Notes: a model not told the origin generated them from the letters alone. Counted from the stretch's first letter, positions 16,923 to 27,217 are shown. The stretch is DNA of 55,725 nucleotides from Candidatus Hodarchaeota archaeon (GCA_029856365.1 JAHQWW010000013.1:1-55725), one strand, 5' to 3'. Numbers and translations: made by a program.

Positions 16923-19285
16923 GTACTCAAGCACGAACTGGGCTAGGATTTGATCTCCAGAAAATTGAACTGTATCGGTTCATGAACTACCAAACACCTG
17001 TAAAGTTTGATTTTGAAGCGCCTTATATTGTAATTGCAGGACAAACTGGTTCTGGAAAGACTACAATCCTAGATGCCCTGACATTTGCCCTCTTTGGTAA
17101 GAGTTCCCGATTAGATTTAAGAAATGTGAAGATTGAAGACATTTGCAAGAAAAATGGAAAGGTTATTTGCCAATTTATAACAGGAAATAATGTTATCCGA
17201 ATAAAGCGTGGACGAGATAATCGGGGAAAGAGCTACCTTGAACTCTTCATTGATGGGAAACGAGTTCCAGGAAAAATTCCAGAATTAAACGAGAAAATTC
17301 GATCAACTATACTTGGAATGAACTATCAGTCTTTTGTAAATTCAACAATCATTCGTCAGGATGAAATGAAAGCCCTTGGTTCAAAATCATCCACAGAGAG
17401 ATTGAGAACTCTACAAAACTTATTTAGGTTAGATATTTTTGAAAAGGCGATTAAAGACACACAGAAACGATTGCAAGAAGTAACGAATGAGAAAAACCAG
17501 AAAGAGGGGGAGTTAAAAGTGAAAAAGGAAGAGGTATTAAAAGTAAACCAGATGGAGACCGATTTAGCAGAGCTTAAACCTCAATTGACTTCCTATAAGA
17601 AGAAACATAACACTTTGAGCCAAATTATTGAAGAACTACAGAAAAAAGAAGAACATCAACGGTCTAAATTAGAGAAATATCAAGCTTTACAAGCGACAGA
17701 AATAAGGGCCCAAACTCGACTAAAGGCATATCTAAAAGACCTCGCAGAAGCAAATGCTGAGTTACGAAAATATCAAGAACTTCAAAAACAGCTTCTAGAA
17801 TTAGAAACCCAAACCAAAGAAATAAAGAATCTGGAAGAGGAAATATCAAGATTAGAAAGTATTAAAAGAGATTATGAACTAATTGAAAACCATTTAGAAA
17901 CTTTAGAAAAGAAAAAAACCAATAGAGAAAACAATTTGAAAAAGGATTTGAAGAAAAAGCTTGATCGACTCAAAAAGGAACAGGATAGAACAAAAAATCT
18001 AAGTACGACCATTGATCACGAAGCAGCCTTTAAACTTCTCAATCAAGAAGGAAGGCTACTAGAACGGATCCAACGGATATCGTTAGAACAGTCTTGGAAC
18101 CTTACTGAAAGAATCTTGGAAGAAATACATGAGGAACAGCTTCAAGCTAGGCAGGATTTAAAAGATTTACAAACAGAAAAGAAAAAAATCAATAAAGACT
18201 CTTTCATTCTTTCAGAAATTTCACAACGAATCACGGAGCTTGAAGAAGAGGTAAATGAGCTTGAAAATCGGTTGAAACGAGAAAGAGAAGCTGACGAAAA
18301 AGAACTGCTTAGAGAGAAAGCAAAATTAGAGAAACTTGATTTTTCTCCTGAAAAAAACCAAAATTTGATCACCTTGCAAGATAAATATAAATCTAATCAA
18401 ATTCTTAATGAAGAATATGCAAGAATCAAACAAAAAGCTGAAAATGAAGTTGATCCTACCTCTAAGATTACTACCATTAAAAAAGGGGTGAAAGAACTAG
18501 AAACAGAAATTGAGGATTATCAAAGTAGACAAAAAGGCTTTGCATCGTTCAAGAAGGAGTATGATAACCTATTAACGGAATTAGAGAATAAAAAGAAAGA
18601 AGAAAGAACAATTGATAAGACAATAACTCTATTAGAAGAACGAATGAAAAATCTATCTCAAATGATCACAGAACTAAAACAACTTGAACCTGAAGTAAAA
18701 GTATTAGAGAAGACAATCAAAGGACTAGTAAAGGAAGAAGAAATCTTTGAGAAACTGAAGAATGAAGTCTTTCACACCAAGGGGGCACCGTTTTATGCTA
18801 TAAATAAAGTGTTACCAAGATTAGGAAGACGTGCCTCTTTCATTTTAGCCGAGCTAACCAATAACAGATTCTCTCACATTCAATTGCAAAAAATTGAGGC
18901 TGGGAGTCAGGGGATGGGATTTGAAATATTAATAAAGGTTCAAGACGGAGTTCGTGATGTCGCAACATTCTCAGGTGGGGAACGAACGCAAATTAACGCA
19001 GCATTACGGTTGGCTATTAGTGAAGAAATTTCTGAACTCGGTCAAGTTGAGAGAACTGCTAGTACTAGTAAAAAGACCTTGTTTATTGATGAGGGAGATT
19101 TGGGCTCACTTGATACCTTAGAAGCACAACAGGCATTTGTTAAGAAACTCTTTCAACTAACAAATCGGTTTAAAATCATTTTGATTACCCACATCCAAGA
19201 GATTGCAGACCAATTCCCTCATTCTATAAGTATTACCCGAGATAGCTATGGTCGGTCTATAAAAGAAGAAGAGGCAAGATCATAG
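16919..19285 (+). CDS. rad50: Rad50 ATPase without a CxxC zinc hook
   Basis: 788 residues. Walker A AGQTGSGKTT is near residues 40-49, the signature motif is FSGGERTQINAALRL near 682, and Walker B is TLFIDEGDLGSLD near 720. Two long charged coiled-coil arms lie between them. The whole protein has only two cysteines, both in the N-terminal globular part (EDICKKNGKVICQF), so there is no CxxC hook at the coiled-coil apex. The likely apex, about residues 360-407, instead reads as a shorter amphipathic helical region (DHEAAFKLLNQEGRLLERI). It is somewhat shorter than typical archaeal Rad50 (about 850-900). The gene is coupled to mre11, so it is Rad50 by context and motifs. How the arms join is unclear. 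Confidence 0.92.
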   Translation: MSTQARTGLGFDLQKIELYRFMNYQTPVKFDFEAPYIVIAGQTGSGKTTILDALTFALFGKSSRLDLRNVKIEDICKKNGKVICQFITGNNVIRIKRGRDNRGKSYLELFIDGKRVPGKIPELNEKIRSTILGMNYQSFVNSTIIRQDEMKALGSKSSTERLRTLQNLFRLDIFEKAIKDTQKRLQEVTNEKNQKEGELKVKKEEVLKVNQMETDLAELKPQLTSYKKKHNTLSQIIEELQKKEEHQRSKLEKYQALQATEIRAQTRLKAYLKDLAEANAELRKYQELQKQLLELETQTKEIKNLEEEISRLESIKRDYELIENHLETLEKKKTNRENNLKKDLKKKLDRLKKEQDRTKNLSTTIDHEAAFKLLNQEGRLLERIQRISLEQSWNLTERILEEIHEEQLQARQDLKDLQTEKKKINKDSFILSEISQRITELEEEVNELENRLKREREADEKELLREKAKLEKLDFSPEKNQNLITLQDKYKSNQILNEEYARIKQKAENEVDPTSKITTIKKGVKELETEIEDYQSRQKGFASFKKEYDNLLTELENKKKEERTIDKTITLLEERMKNLSQMITELKQLEPEVKVLEKTIKGLVKEEEIFEKLKNEVFHTKGAPFYAINKVLPRLGRRASFILAELTNNRFSHIQLQKIEAGSQGMGFEILIKVQDGVRDVATFSGGERTQINAALRLAISEEISELGQVERTASTSKKTLFIDEGDLGSLDTLEAQQAFVKKLFQLTNRFKIILITHIQEIADQFPHSISITRDSYGRSIKEEEARS

Positions 19286-19294
19286 TGAATTAGT

Positions 19295-21568
19295 ATGAAA
19301 ATTAAACAATTTCTCCACGAGATAGAGGCAAACTCCTCTTATCGACAACAGATGATATTTGAAACAACGATTCCAGCTAGGTTAGCAAAATACGGAACTC
19401 TTGATTTTAAATTAGAACCAGAATTGGCCGAGTGGTTAAAAGAAAACCAGTTAAAATTATATTCCCATCAAACTGAAGCATTAAATGCTATTCACAAAGG
19501 AAAAAATGTAGTGATAACAACACCTACAGCTTCAGGAAAAACATTGATTTTTTCTCTTTCCGTTGCAAATGCAGTAGCTCGAAGACGAGCAGTGACCGCA
19601 TTGTTCCTTTATCCAACAAAAGCTCTTGCAAACGACCAATTAAAAAAACTAGAAGAATTAAACCAAGTATTAAATGGACGATTACGTCCCTATATTTATG
19701 ATGGAGATACACCCTCTGAACAAAGGCCTAGGATTCGTAATTTTGCTCACGTGATTATCTCTAATCCGTATGCTTTGCATCAATACTTAGATTGGCATCA
19801 TAAATGGGATAGATTTTTTAGAAATTTAAGGTATATCGTAATAGACGAAGCGCACCAGTATAGAGGAGTTTTTGGGTCCAATGTTGCTCAATTGATACGA
19901 AGGTTAAATCGAATTATTGACTACTATGGATCCACACCTCAGTTTATTCTCTCCTCTGCAACAATTAATAATCCTGAAGAGTTTATTACAAAACTTATTG
20001 GAAAACCAATTGAAATAATTAAGGAAGATGGAGCAGAATACGGTGTAAAACATCTTGTATTATGGAATCCTCCCTTTATAGACCGATACAAGCTGAAAAG
20101 GCGTTCACCCCATCAGGAAACTCGTGATTTATTAATTCAACATCTTAAAATTAACTATCAAACACTTTGTTTCACACTGTCTCGACGGATGGCTGAACTC
20201 ATCTCAATGTGGACAAGACAAGATCTTAGAAACCATGAACTAGATTATAGCAAAGTAATGTCCTATCGGGCTGGCTATCGTCCTTTAGAACGTCGTAAAA
20301 TTGAGAATAAATTACGTAATCGCGAGATCCAAGCTGTTGTTTCTACCAACGCACTAGAAGTTGGAATAGATATTGGTAATCTAGATGCAGTGATCCTATC
20401 AGGGTTCCCAGGCACCATAATTTCCACTTGGCAACAAATTGGTCGTGTTGGAAGGACTCTCCGACCTTCGTTGGCAACTTTAGTTCTCTTTGAAGATCCT
20501 CTACAACAATTTCTTGGTAAACATCCTGACTACTTCTTAGGAAAAAATCCTGAAAATGCAATTATTGATCTTGAGAATCCCTATATTCTGAAAGGCCATA
20601 TACTTTGTGCTGCTGCGGAACTTCCTCTGTCACTCAAGGAGATTCAAAAAATTTGGGGAGACAACGGGAAAATTATTGCTCAAGAGTTACGAGAGGAAGA
20701 ATTAATCGAGATAGTTCCCGCTGGGTTAACTAGTAGCTCTACTAAAAGACCAGCATCTGTGGTTAGCCTTAATGCTGCGTTTACGGATAGTATTGAAGTT
20801 ATAGTTCGAGGAAGTCTCTTAGAAACTATGAGTATCCCGCAAGCTTATCGTGAGGCTCATGAAGGTGCTATCCTCATTCACCAAGGAGAGACTTATTTGG
20901 TAGAAAACTTGAACCTCCCAAAAAAGCAAGCTGTTGTTTCCCCCATTGAAGTTGATTATTATACAGAAGCAATGAGCACTTCAGAGGTAACAGTATTAAA
21001 GACACTCAAAAGCAAGGACATAGGGTTTCCACTTTTCTTCGGGCAAGTGAAAGTTACCGAAACGTATCATTCATATCGGAAAAAAACCTTTGATGAAATT
21101 CTAGAGATCTTACCACTAGACTTACCGACTCTAGAATTTATAACGAAAGCTCTTTGGATCGAAATACCTCAGGATGTTATTAATAGTATCCAACTTGATA
21201 AACTCGATTTTCCCGGGGGAATTCATGCAATGGAGCATGCCACAATTGCATTATCTCCCATGTATGCTATGTGTGATCGTTGGGACATTGGTGGAACTTC
21301 CTATCCTAGTTATCCTGTTGACGGGAAAGCAAAGGTGTTTATTTATGACGGATTTCCTGGAGGAATAGGGATCTCCGAACGAATTTTTATCAAATGTGAT
21401 ATTTTACTCAAAAACGTTTTAAACCTTATTAAAGACTGTGAATGCAAGGAAGGGTGTCCAAGTTGTATACAATCACCCAAATGCGGCAATGATAACTTCC
21501 CACTTGACAAGAAGGTTGCAATCATGATTTTAGAATCATTTCTACTATTTAATGAGAAATTAAATTGA
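19295..21568 (+). CDS. Hrq1/MrfA-type DEAH helicase with DUF1998 zinc domain
   Basis: 757 residues, nine bases after rad50. Helicase motifs: Q/I TPTASGKT near residue 77, DEAH near 182, SSATI, NALEVGIDIG, and QQIGRVGR near 380. The C-terminal DUF1998 (MZB) zinc site is a cluster of four cysteines, CEC-x3-GCPSC-x5-KCG, near residues 714-728. Hrq1 (yeast) and MrfA (Bacillus) are 3'-5' helicases that act in crosslink and mitomycin damage repair. Co-transcription with nurA-herA-mre11-rad50 suggests that the helicase works in the same end-processing pathway; that link is inferred from the operon. Confidence 0.87.
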   Translation: MKIKQFLHEIEANSSYRQQMIFETTIPARLAKYGTLDFKLEPELAEWLKENQLKLYSHQTEALNAIHKGKNVVITTPTASGKTLIFSLSVANAVARRRAVTALFLYPTKALANDQLKKLEELNQVLNGRLRPYIYDGDTPSEQRPRIRNFAHVIISNPYALHQYLDWHHKWDRFFRNLRYIVIDEAHQYRGVFGSNVAQLIRRLNRIIDYYGSTPQFILSSATINNPEEFITKLIGKPIEIIKEDGAEYGVKHLVLWNPPFIDRYKLKRRSPHQETRDLLIQHLKINYQTLCFTLSRRMAELISMWTRQDLRNHELDYSKVMSYRAGYRPLERRKIENKLRNREIQAVVSTNALEVGIDIGNLDAVILSGFPGTIISTWQQIGRVGRTLRPSLATLVLFEDPLQQFLGKHPDYFLGKNPENAIIDLENPYILKGHILCAAAELPLSLKEIQKIWGDNGKIIAQELREEELIEIVPAGLTSSSTKRPASVVSLNAAFTDSIEVIVRGSLLETMSIPQAYREAHEGAILIHQGETYLVENLNLPKKQAVVSPIEVDYYTEAMSTSEVTVLKTLKSKDIGFPLFFGQVKVTETYHSYRKKTFDEILEILPLDLPTLEFITKALWIEIPQDVINSIQLDKLDFPGGIHAMEHATIALSPMYAMCDRWDIGGTSYPSYPVDGKAKVFIYDGFPGGIGISERIFIKCDILLKNVLNLIKDCECKEGCPSCIQSPKCGNDNFPLDKKVAIMILESFLLFNEKLN

Positions 21569-21632
21569 AAAACATCCCCCAAAACACCAGTAAAGATAGA
21601 TAATTAACTCAAAGCAACGACGATTGGAAAGC

Positions 21633-21648
21633 TTTCTTCCTGAAGAAA
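21633..21648. terminator. Small hairpin between convergent genes
   Basis: TTTCTT (21633-21638) and AAGAAA (21643-21648) form a 6-bp stem around CCTG, in the 112 bases between the helicase stop and the subtilase stop. It could end transcription from both sides. The stem is short and AT-rich, so the call is weak. Confidence 0.25.
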
Positions 21649-21680
21649 TCTATTTGTAAATAATCCTCAATACAGTAAGT

Positions 21681-24600
21681 TTATTCTAGAGTATTTTTAA
21701 AAGATAAATTGACTCCACACGTACTACAGTACTTTGCTTCGGGAACAACCATTGCACCACAGTTGTGGCAAAATTTCCTCGTTAGAGGTAGCTTCTTGGG
21801 ACTTGGAGGGTGATATTGAGTAGAGTATGTACTAAAAACTGAATAGGGAGATGTTCGATAGCTTGTTCTTTTTTGTATGATGATAACAACGCCTATAACA
21901 ACAGCCATGGCAATGACTCCGAACAAGACAAGAAAAAAGGGATCAATGTCGAGATAAAAAGAAGTACTAATAAGAAAGAAAACAACCTCAATATCATAAT
22001 TTCCTTGTGTATCACGAAGGAAGATTAGAAAAAAATATAATTGATTATTAATCTCTAATTCATACTCCTCATCTGGTAAAGGAATTGGCTGGTCAGGAAC
22101 AATAAATGATCCAATATTTTCACTTTTGTTTAACGTAGATCGAGGTATTTCGAAATAATCCAAGACTGTCCGATCAACAAACCACAAGTAATAATGGATT
22201 AGCTGTACATGCACCGTAAACTCATGACTGTTAGTATCCTGCCCTATTAAACGTAGCTCAACAGTTTCCCCAGAATTCCAAATTGGAATGTCTGCTGAAG
22301 TTTCGATATCTCTATAATAATCAATGGATTGCCCTCTAATCGTACTTTTTATGCTAAATGTCGGTTCAGGATCAGGAATGATGAAAAATCCTCGCTTGGT
22401 TTTTAATAAAACTGTAGAATTCTCTCTTTTGACCCAAATTTGGATTTCATATGAATAATATCCTGTTGAAAAATCGGTTGGAACAGGCCAGTAAAGAGAT
22501 TGTTGCGTATCAGAATCAATTGAAAATGCAGTTTCGTTGACTATCTCCTCCAGAGTATCGAGAGGGGGAATAATAACATCAAGAGTGTCTTCAAGCTGAT
22601 TAGAAACTAAGAGAATAGATTGTACCGAACTGGAAACAGAATGAATAATGGAAATATTAATTCCCTCATCTATAACATAGTCATATGAGTCTTCATCAGT
22701 CCAAGATGGTAAAATTACGTTAGAAGAGGCCAAGAAATCTATTTGAAGTTCATCGACTTCAGGAAGATCACTAAAATCAAAAAAGTCGAACTCTTTCAGT
22801 GTTCCTTGTCCATTCTGAATAGAAATAGATATCTTTTGATTTGATTTTTCTCCGATAGTAACAACCAAACGATGGTGTTTTAGTGTCGTATTATAGATCA
22901 ATGAATCCTCTAAAAAGCTGCCATTTGAAAAGGTAATTTTTGCAGAAAGAGGTGAAATATCAGAGTAATAAGCTGAAATCTCTAGCTGACGATTTCCAGG
23001 GGAAATTCGCGAGTTGACTGTCAACCCATTTTCAGGCTTTAACCAATTAAAAATATTACTTACAAAATTCTGACCATCATCGGTCGAGAGAAAAGATGAA
23101 TAAAGCCAAGGTTCACTTCCTATGATCAATACTTTACCTTTGTCACTCGGTTCATATGCTGCTGTCACTAGATAGGATTGTTCCATAACCCAGGCTTGAT
23201 ACTTTAAAGTGAGATCATTTTGATTATCTGTGAAAGCCGTACCCATCTGGAAGGGAATTTTATTGACTTCTTCAAATAACGGGTTTCCTTCCTCCCATTT
23301 TACTACTTTTTGGGGAGATAATGGGATAGTATTACGATCTCTACCATTATCTGTGTAGTTTGCAAGATCTAACCGATTGGTGAAATTCACAGGAATACCC
23401 AGATCTGCTGAAAGTCGTGAATAGGCGTCAAGATTGAAATATGGAAAAGCAGAGGTTACTAAGAGTATGGATCCGCCTTGATTGTGAAATTTGGAAATAG
23501 AGTTAAGTTCTTCCTCACTTATGGGGTATTCTAAATCAGTAAGTACCAAAATATTGTTTTGTGACAAGTTTTGCCAAGTTAGGGTACTCTCGTACTCATT
23601 CACATCGAATTGTAAATTGGATACAAGAAACTCATCTAACGCTCTATAATTGAAAAAAGTTGAATCGTCCTTACCAGTATAATACGTATCCCAATATATT
23701 TTCGAGTTGGGGTTACGTATAGTGAAATTAAGAGGAATCACATGCTTAGAGTCGTAAAAAGTGTAAGTGAGGTTTCCAAGATAGATGCCTGGAGCAGTAT
23801 TCAACGGAATGGTTAAGTTTAATGATTTTTCAAAATAACCAGCTGCGGATTGGACTTGTAGAGATCTATTAAACTCGATAAACTTTTCAACAGATTCAGA
23901 AATTTCCCAAGAAATAGTACCCCCAATTCCTGTGATAAATGAAATACCTATTTGAGCATGGTCTCCAGGAAAAGCTACTCGTTCAGCAAATTCAATAGGT
24001 TTATCACTCTCTGCTCTAGGTAAGGATGAGATAAGGTTGAAACTGTCAGACTGTTGTGTTATTTCAAGTAATTCAGAAGCCCTTCCGACATTTATCAACC
24101 CACTTCCTTGAGTGTAGAGAGGTTCATTCATATCAACCGCAGATTCCTGAAGGGCGGCGCGAATAGCTGCAGGAGTTGCTTTGGGGTATTGTTGCTTCAG
24201 TAGTGCAACTGCTCCACTAACAACTGGTGTTGCCATACTCGTTCCTGATAGAATCATATAATCTCCTAATTCAACGCCAACAAAAGATTCATATGCTAGC
24301 TCTATTAGACACCCAGGAGCTAAAGGAGCAATAATTTGTACACCCGGAGCAACAACATCAGGGTCGACTTTAAAATTAAATGAAGGTCCACGACTTGAAA
24401 ACGATGCTACATTGTGACTCCCGTTTGTCGCTCCTACTGTAATGGCTTTACGAGCAGAAGCTGGAGATCCGATGGAAGCTAATTCGTCATTAGAACCCTC
24501 ATTACCAGCAGCTATAACCACTGTTATCCCAGCGTCGACTGCACTATCAACTGCAAGGGTCAATTCATCTCCTGAACCCCAAGGAGAAGATTTTCCAAAA

Positions 24601-25409
24601 CCTATGGAAATTGAAATAACATCAACAGATTGGTCTATGGCTTCATCAATGGCTGCCAGCATTGCTTCTTTGGTAGAATAGCCTGACATGTCTGCTGCTT
24701 TTAAATTCAACAGATCAGCATTGTATGCGATACCCCTGTATGTCGAACCACCCCCAGCTGCAATACCAGCTACATGGGTACCATGTCCGTGGTAATCTTG
24801 TGTGTCTTCTTCTGACTCAGAACTATATCCATATCTCGCCTTAATAAATGACTCTTCATATACAATTCTGCCCTCAAAATCTCCGTGTGGAGGATCCCCG
24901 TCGATACCAGAGTCAATGATTGCAATTTTTACATTTTTACCATCGATCCCTTTATCCCAGAGAGTACTCGTGTTAATAATTTCTGAGGGTGGAATATAAC
25001 TAGATTGCTGGCTTCCATCAACCTTTTGGGGTTTGAATTGCTCGATTGAGGGAATGACCTTGGTTTGATGAGAGAATTGTAGCCGTGAATAAATATCAGG
25101 ATAAATTTTCTGAATCATGGGAAGAGTATTCTCTTGGAAAGTTACAAAACCGATAGGAAAGTTTCGATACAAGTGCAAGTACAATGGATTAATTTGATTC
25201 AAAACTTTAGTAATAAGATTTTTTTCAGAGGGACTATAAGAAAATAATAAGTTAACTTTCGTGGTCTCTTGGTGAATCTTTTGAGGAGAGAAATTGGAGT
25301 TCTCAAGAGTTGAGTCTGAAGTTTCTTGAGGTATGTTATAGAGAGGTATAATTATCATAAAGCATAAAAGGGTAATTAGATAGAATTGCAGGGTTTTTGC
25401 AAAAATCAT
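21681..25409 (-). CDS. Large membrane-anchored subtilase (S8 peptidase) with C-terminal zinc ribbon
   Basis: About 1,242 residues. I prefer the ATG at 25409 to the TTG at 25418. An N-terminal hydrophobic signal is followed by a pro-region. The S8 triad is complete: Asp in IIDSGIDG (about 165), His in HGHGTHVAG (about 205) and Ser in SGTSMATPVVSG (about 394). About 750 residues of beta-rich accessory domains follow. Near 1163 a transmembrane helix (FFLVLFGVIAMAVVIG) precedes a basic stretch and a final zinc ribbon, CHNCG-x9-CSTCG (about 1211-1230). The topology suggests an extracellular protease with a cytosolic zinc ribbon. It probably digests proteins outside the cell. It is the only gene in its transcription unit. 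Confidence 0.88.
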   Translation of the reverse strand: MIFAKTLQFYLITLLCFMIIIPLYNIPQETSDSTLENSNFSPQKIHQETTKVNLLFSYSPSEKNLITKVLNQINPLYLHLYRNFPIGFVTFQENTLPMIQKIYPDIYSRLQFSHQTKVIPSIEQFKPQKVDGSQQSSYIPPSEIINTSTLWDKGIDGKNVKIAIIDSGIDGDPPHGDFEGRIVYEESFIKARYGYSSESEEDTQDYHGHGTHVAGIAAGGGSTYRGIAYNADLLNLKAADMSGYSTKEAMLAAIDEAIDQSVDVISISIGFGKSSPWGSGDELTLAVDSAVDAGITVVIAAGNEGSNDELASIGSPASARKAITVGATNGSHNVASFSSRGPSFNFKVDPDVVAPGVQIIAPLAPGCLIELAYESFVGVELGDYMILSGTSMATPVVSGAVALLKQQYPKATPAAIRAALQESAVDMNEPLYTQGSGLINVGRASELLEITQQSDSFNLISSLPRAESDKPIEFAERVAFPGDHAQIGISFITGIGGTISWEISESVEKFIEFNRSLQVQSAAGYFEKSLNLTIPLNTAPGIYLGNLTYTFYDSKHVIPLNFTIRNPNSKIYWDTYYTGKDDSTFFNYRALDEFLVSNLQFDVNEYESTLTWQNLSQNNILVLTDLEYPISEEELNSISKFHNQGGSILLVTSAFPYFNLDAYSRLSADLGIPVNFTNRLDLANYTDNGRDRNTIPLSPQKVVKWEEGNPLFEEVNKIPFQMGTAFTDNQNDLTLKYQAWVMEQSYLVTAAYEPSDKGKVLIIGSEPWLYSSFLSTDDGQNFVSNIFNWLKPENGLTVNSRISPGNRQLEISAYYSDISPLSAKITFSNGSFLEDSLIYNTTLKHHRLVVTIGEKSNQKISISIQNGQGTLKEFDFFDFSDLPEVDELQIDFLASSNVILPSWTDEDSYDYVIDEGINISIIHSVSSSVQSILLVSNQLEDTLDVIIPPLDTLEEIVNETAFSIDSDTQQSLYWPVPTDFSTGYYSYEIQIWVKRENSTVLLKTKRGFFIIPDPEPTFSIKSTIRGQSIDYYRDIETSADIPIWNSGETVELRLIGQDTNSHEFTVHVQLIHYYLWFVDRTVLDYFEIPRSTLNKSENIGSFIVPDQPIPLPDEEYELEINNQLYFFLIFLRDTQGNYDIEVVFFLISTSFYLDIDPFFLVLFGVIAMAVVIGVVIIIQKRTSYRTSPYSVFSTYSTQYHPPSPKKLPLTRKFCHNCGAMVVPEAKYCSTCGVNLSFKNTLE

Positions 25410-25620
25410 GAGTATCAAACCACATAACAGTCAATTGTGTGAAGATTATAAAATCTTATTTTTATGTTCATCAGAAAATTTGAGAAATGAGTTATTTTGG
25501 TTATTACTTGAATTAAGATCTCCATCACCCAGTGTTTTTTTAGTTCTATCTTTTCAATTTCCTTATATACAGAAATACTGCTAGAAAATAAAAAACGAAG
25601 CCTGTTTTATAGATTAAAAC

Positions 25621-25833
25621 CTAAATACGTTCTTCTATATTTCGTTTCTTCTTAAACTCCTTTAATCCTGTTTCAAGTATTTTAGCAGCCTCCTTTTTCC
25701 GTCTTTCATACTCCTCTTCAATCTTATCCTTATCTTCTTTTTTCTTTCTTGCTACTTCTTTTTGCTGTTTATCACCAGCTTTTCCCAATTTTTTTAATTT
25801 CTCAACAGTTTCTTTCAGTTGTCGTCCAGACAT
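25621..25833 (-). CDS. Small highly charged helical protein
   Basis: 70 residues, about half Lys, Arg, Glu or Asp. The whole length reads as one long charged helix (for example KEVARKKKEDKDKIEEEYERR), probably a single alpha-helix or coiled coil. A GAAGGA ribosome site lies about 9 bases before the ATG, which supports a real gene. I recognise no family. Low sequence complexity leaves some doubt. It stands alone between the subtilase and the aminotransferase. Confidence 0.5.
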   Translation of the reverse strand: MSGRQLKETVEKLKKLGKAGDKQQKEVARKKKEDKDKIEEEYERRKKEAAKILETGLKEFKKKRNIEERI

Positions 25834-26134
25834 GGCTATTTTTCCTTCATATAATTGTTTCCTTAGCCCAACGTTATTATTGCTAACAAAGTCAGCTTAA
25901 AGTTCAATAGGATTCTTAGATATGGAAGAATTAATCCTTAAAAACGTTTCGGGTTTATGAAAACTAGTGAAATATATAGAATGAACCAAAAAAGATAAAA
26001 AACTTGATGATTAAAGAGAGAAGATTTTATGATGACTTACTAGAATATAAATTCTTTGGATTATATCCAACCCAAAGACTTATTCTTTGAGAAAGCTCTA
26101 TCTTTTATGACAATCTTTTCAGGAAACTCTCATC
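25834..26134. other. Divergent intergenic region
   Basis: 301 bases between a minus-strand and a plus-strand gene, so it should hold both promoters. GAATATAAATTC at about 26042-26053 is a possible TATA box for the aminotransferase at 26135. No frame, RNA gene or clear repeat seen. Confidence 0.4.
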
Positions 26135-27217
26135 ATGATTGACGAAAAAGACTTTTTGGATCTGTTTATACCTGGACCTGTAAATGTATCAAATGATTGT
26201 AGACAAAAACTAGTTCTACCCATGATAGCTCACCGAAGTGAGACCATGGGAGAATTACATCAAGACATCGCTTCTTACTTACAGAAGATGCTTTTTACTA
26301 ACAATCAAATTATTATGTCTACATCTTCTTCCACAGGACTAATGGAAGGAGCTATTCGAAACTGTGTAAATAAAAAAGGTGTATTAAATGTCATTAATGG
26401 CGCCTTTGCAGAACGTTGGCATAAAATTGCTATAACGAATGGAAAACAAGCTGACACAATTGGTGTTGAATGGGGGAAAGCAGTTTCACCTCAACAACTA
26501 AAAGAAAAACTGGATGAGAAAGAGTACGATGCTGTCTGTATAACCCAAAATGAAACCTCCACAGGTGTTACAACTCCTCTAAAAGATCTGTACAAGATAA
26601 TTAAAGATCATAATTGTTTGTTTCTCGTTGATGCTGTATCATGCGCTGGAGGTATTGAAGCACGGATTGATGATTGGGAAATTGATGTTTATCTATTTGG
26701 ATTACAAAAATGTATGGCTCTTTCACCTGGATTAGCTGTTGCTTCAGTTTCTGACGCAGTATTAGAAATGGCTAAAACAGTCCCTAATCGTGGGCTGTAC
26801 TTTGACTTTCTAGATTTAAAGAAATATCATGATCGAGGTGGGATGCAACCAGCCACCCCTGTAATCCCGATTTACTATCAACTACAGTATCAGCTGCACA
26901 AAATAGTTGATGAAGAAGGAATAGAGAATAGATGGGCCAAACATGCAGAAATGGGTGATTATGCCAGAAAATGGGTAAAAGATAGAGGACTCACTTTGTT
27001 CGCTGATGAATCTGTAGCTTCAGACACTGTAACTTGTGTGAATAGCTTAGGGCTTGATGTACCTAAACTTAAATCAGATTTAATGAAAAAAGGGTATTTG
27101 TTGGCAACTGGGTATGGAAAATTTAAGGAGAAGAATTTCAGAATAGCCCATATGGGTGATCGAACTTTAATGGAATTGAAAACATATTTACAGACAATTG
27201 AGGAACTAATTAGTTGA
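26135..27217 (+). CDS. Class V aminotransferase (alanine/serine-glyoxylate type)
   Basis: 360 residues. The start LFIPGPVNVSNDCR, the glycine/serine-rich cofactor loop (STSSSTGLMEGAIRN), the pyridoxal-binding aspartate in LVDAVSCAGG, and the Schiff-base lysine in LFGLQKCMALSPG (near 191) fit the PucG/AGXT branch of class V aminotransferases. Members transfer amino groups from alanine, serine or ureidoglycine to glyoxylate. Given the nucleobase-related enzymes elsewhere in the window, a ureidoglycine-glyoxylate role is conceivable, but the sequence does not decide it. It is transcribed alone. Confidence 0.85.
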   Translation: MIDEKDFLDLFIPGPVNVSNDCRQKLVLPMIAHRSETMGELHQDIASYLQKMLFTNNQIIMSTSSSTGLMEGAIRNCVNKKGVLNVINGAFAERWHKIAITNGKQADTIGVEWGKAVSPQQLKEKLDEKEYDAVCITQNETSTGVTTPLKDLYKIIKDHNCLFLVDAVSCAGGIEARIDDWEIDVYLFGLQKCMALSPGLAVASVSDAVLEMAKTVPNRGLYFDFLDLKKYHDRGGMQPATPVIPIYYQLQYQLHKIVDEEGIENRWAKHAEMGDYARKWVKDRGLTLFADESVASDTVTCVNSLGLDVPKLKSDLMKKGYLLATGYGKFKEKNFRIAHMGDRTLMELKTYLQTIEELIS

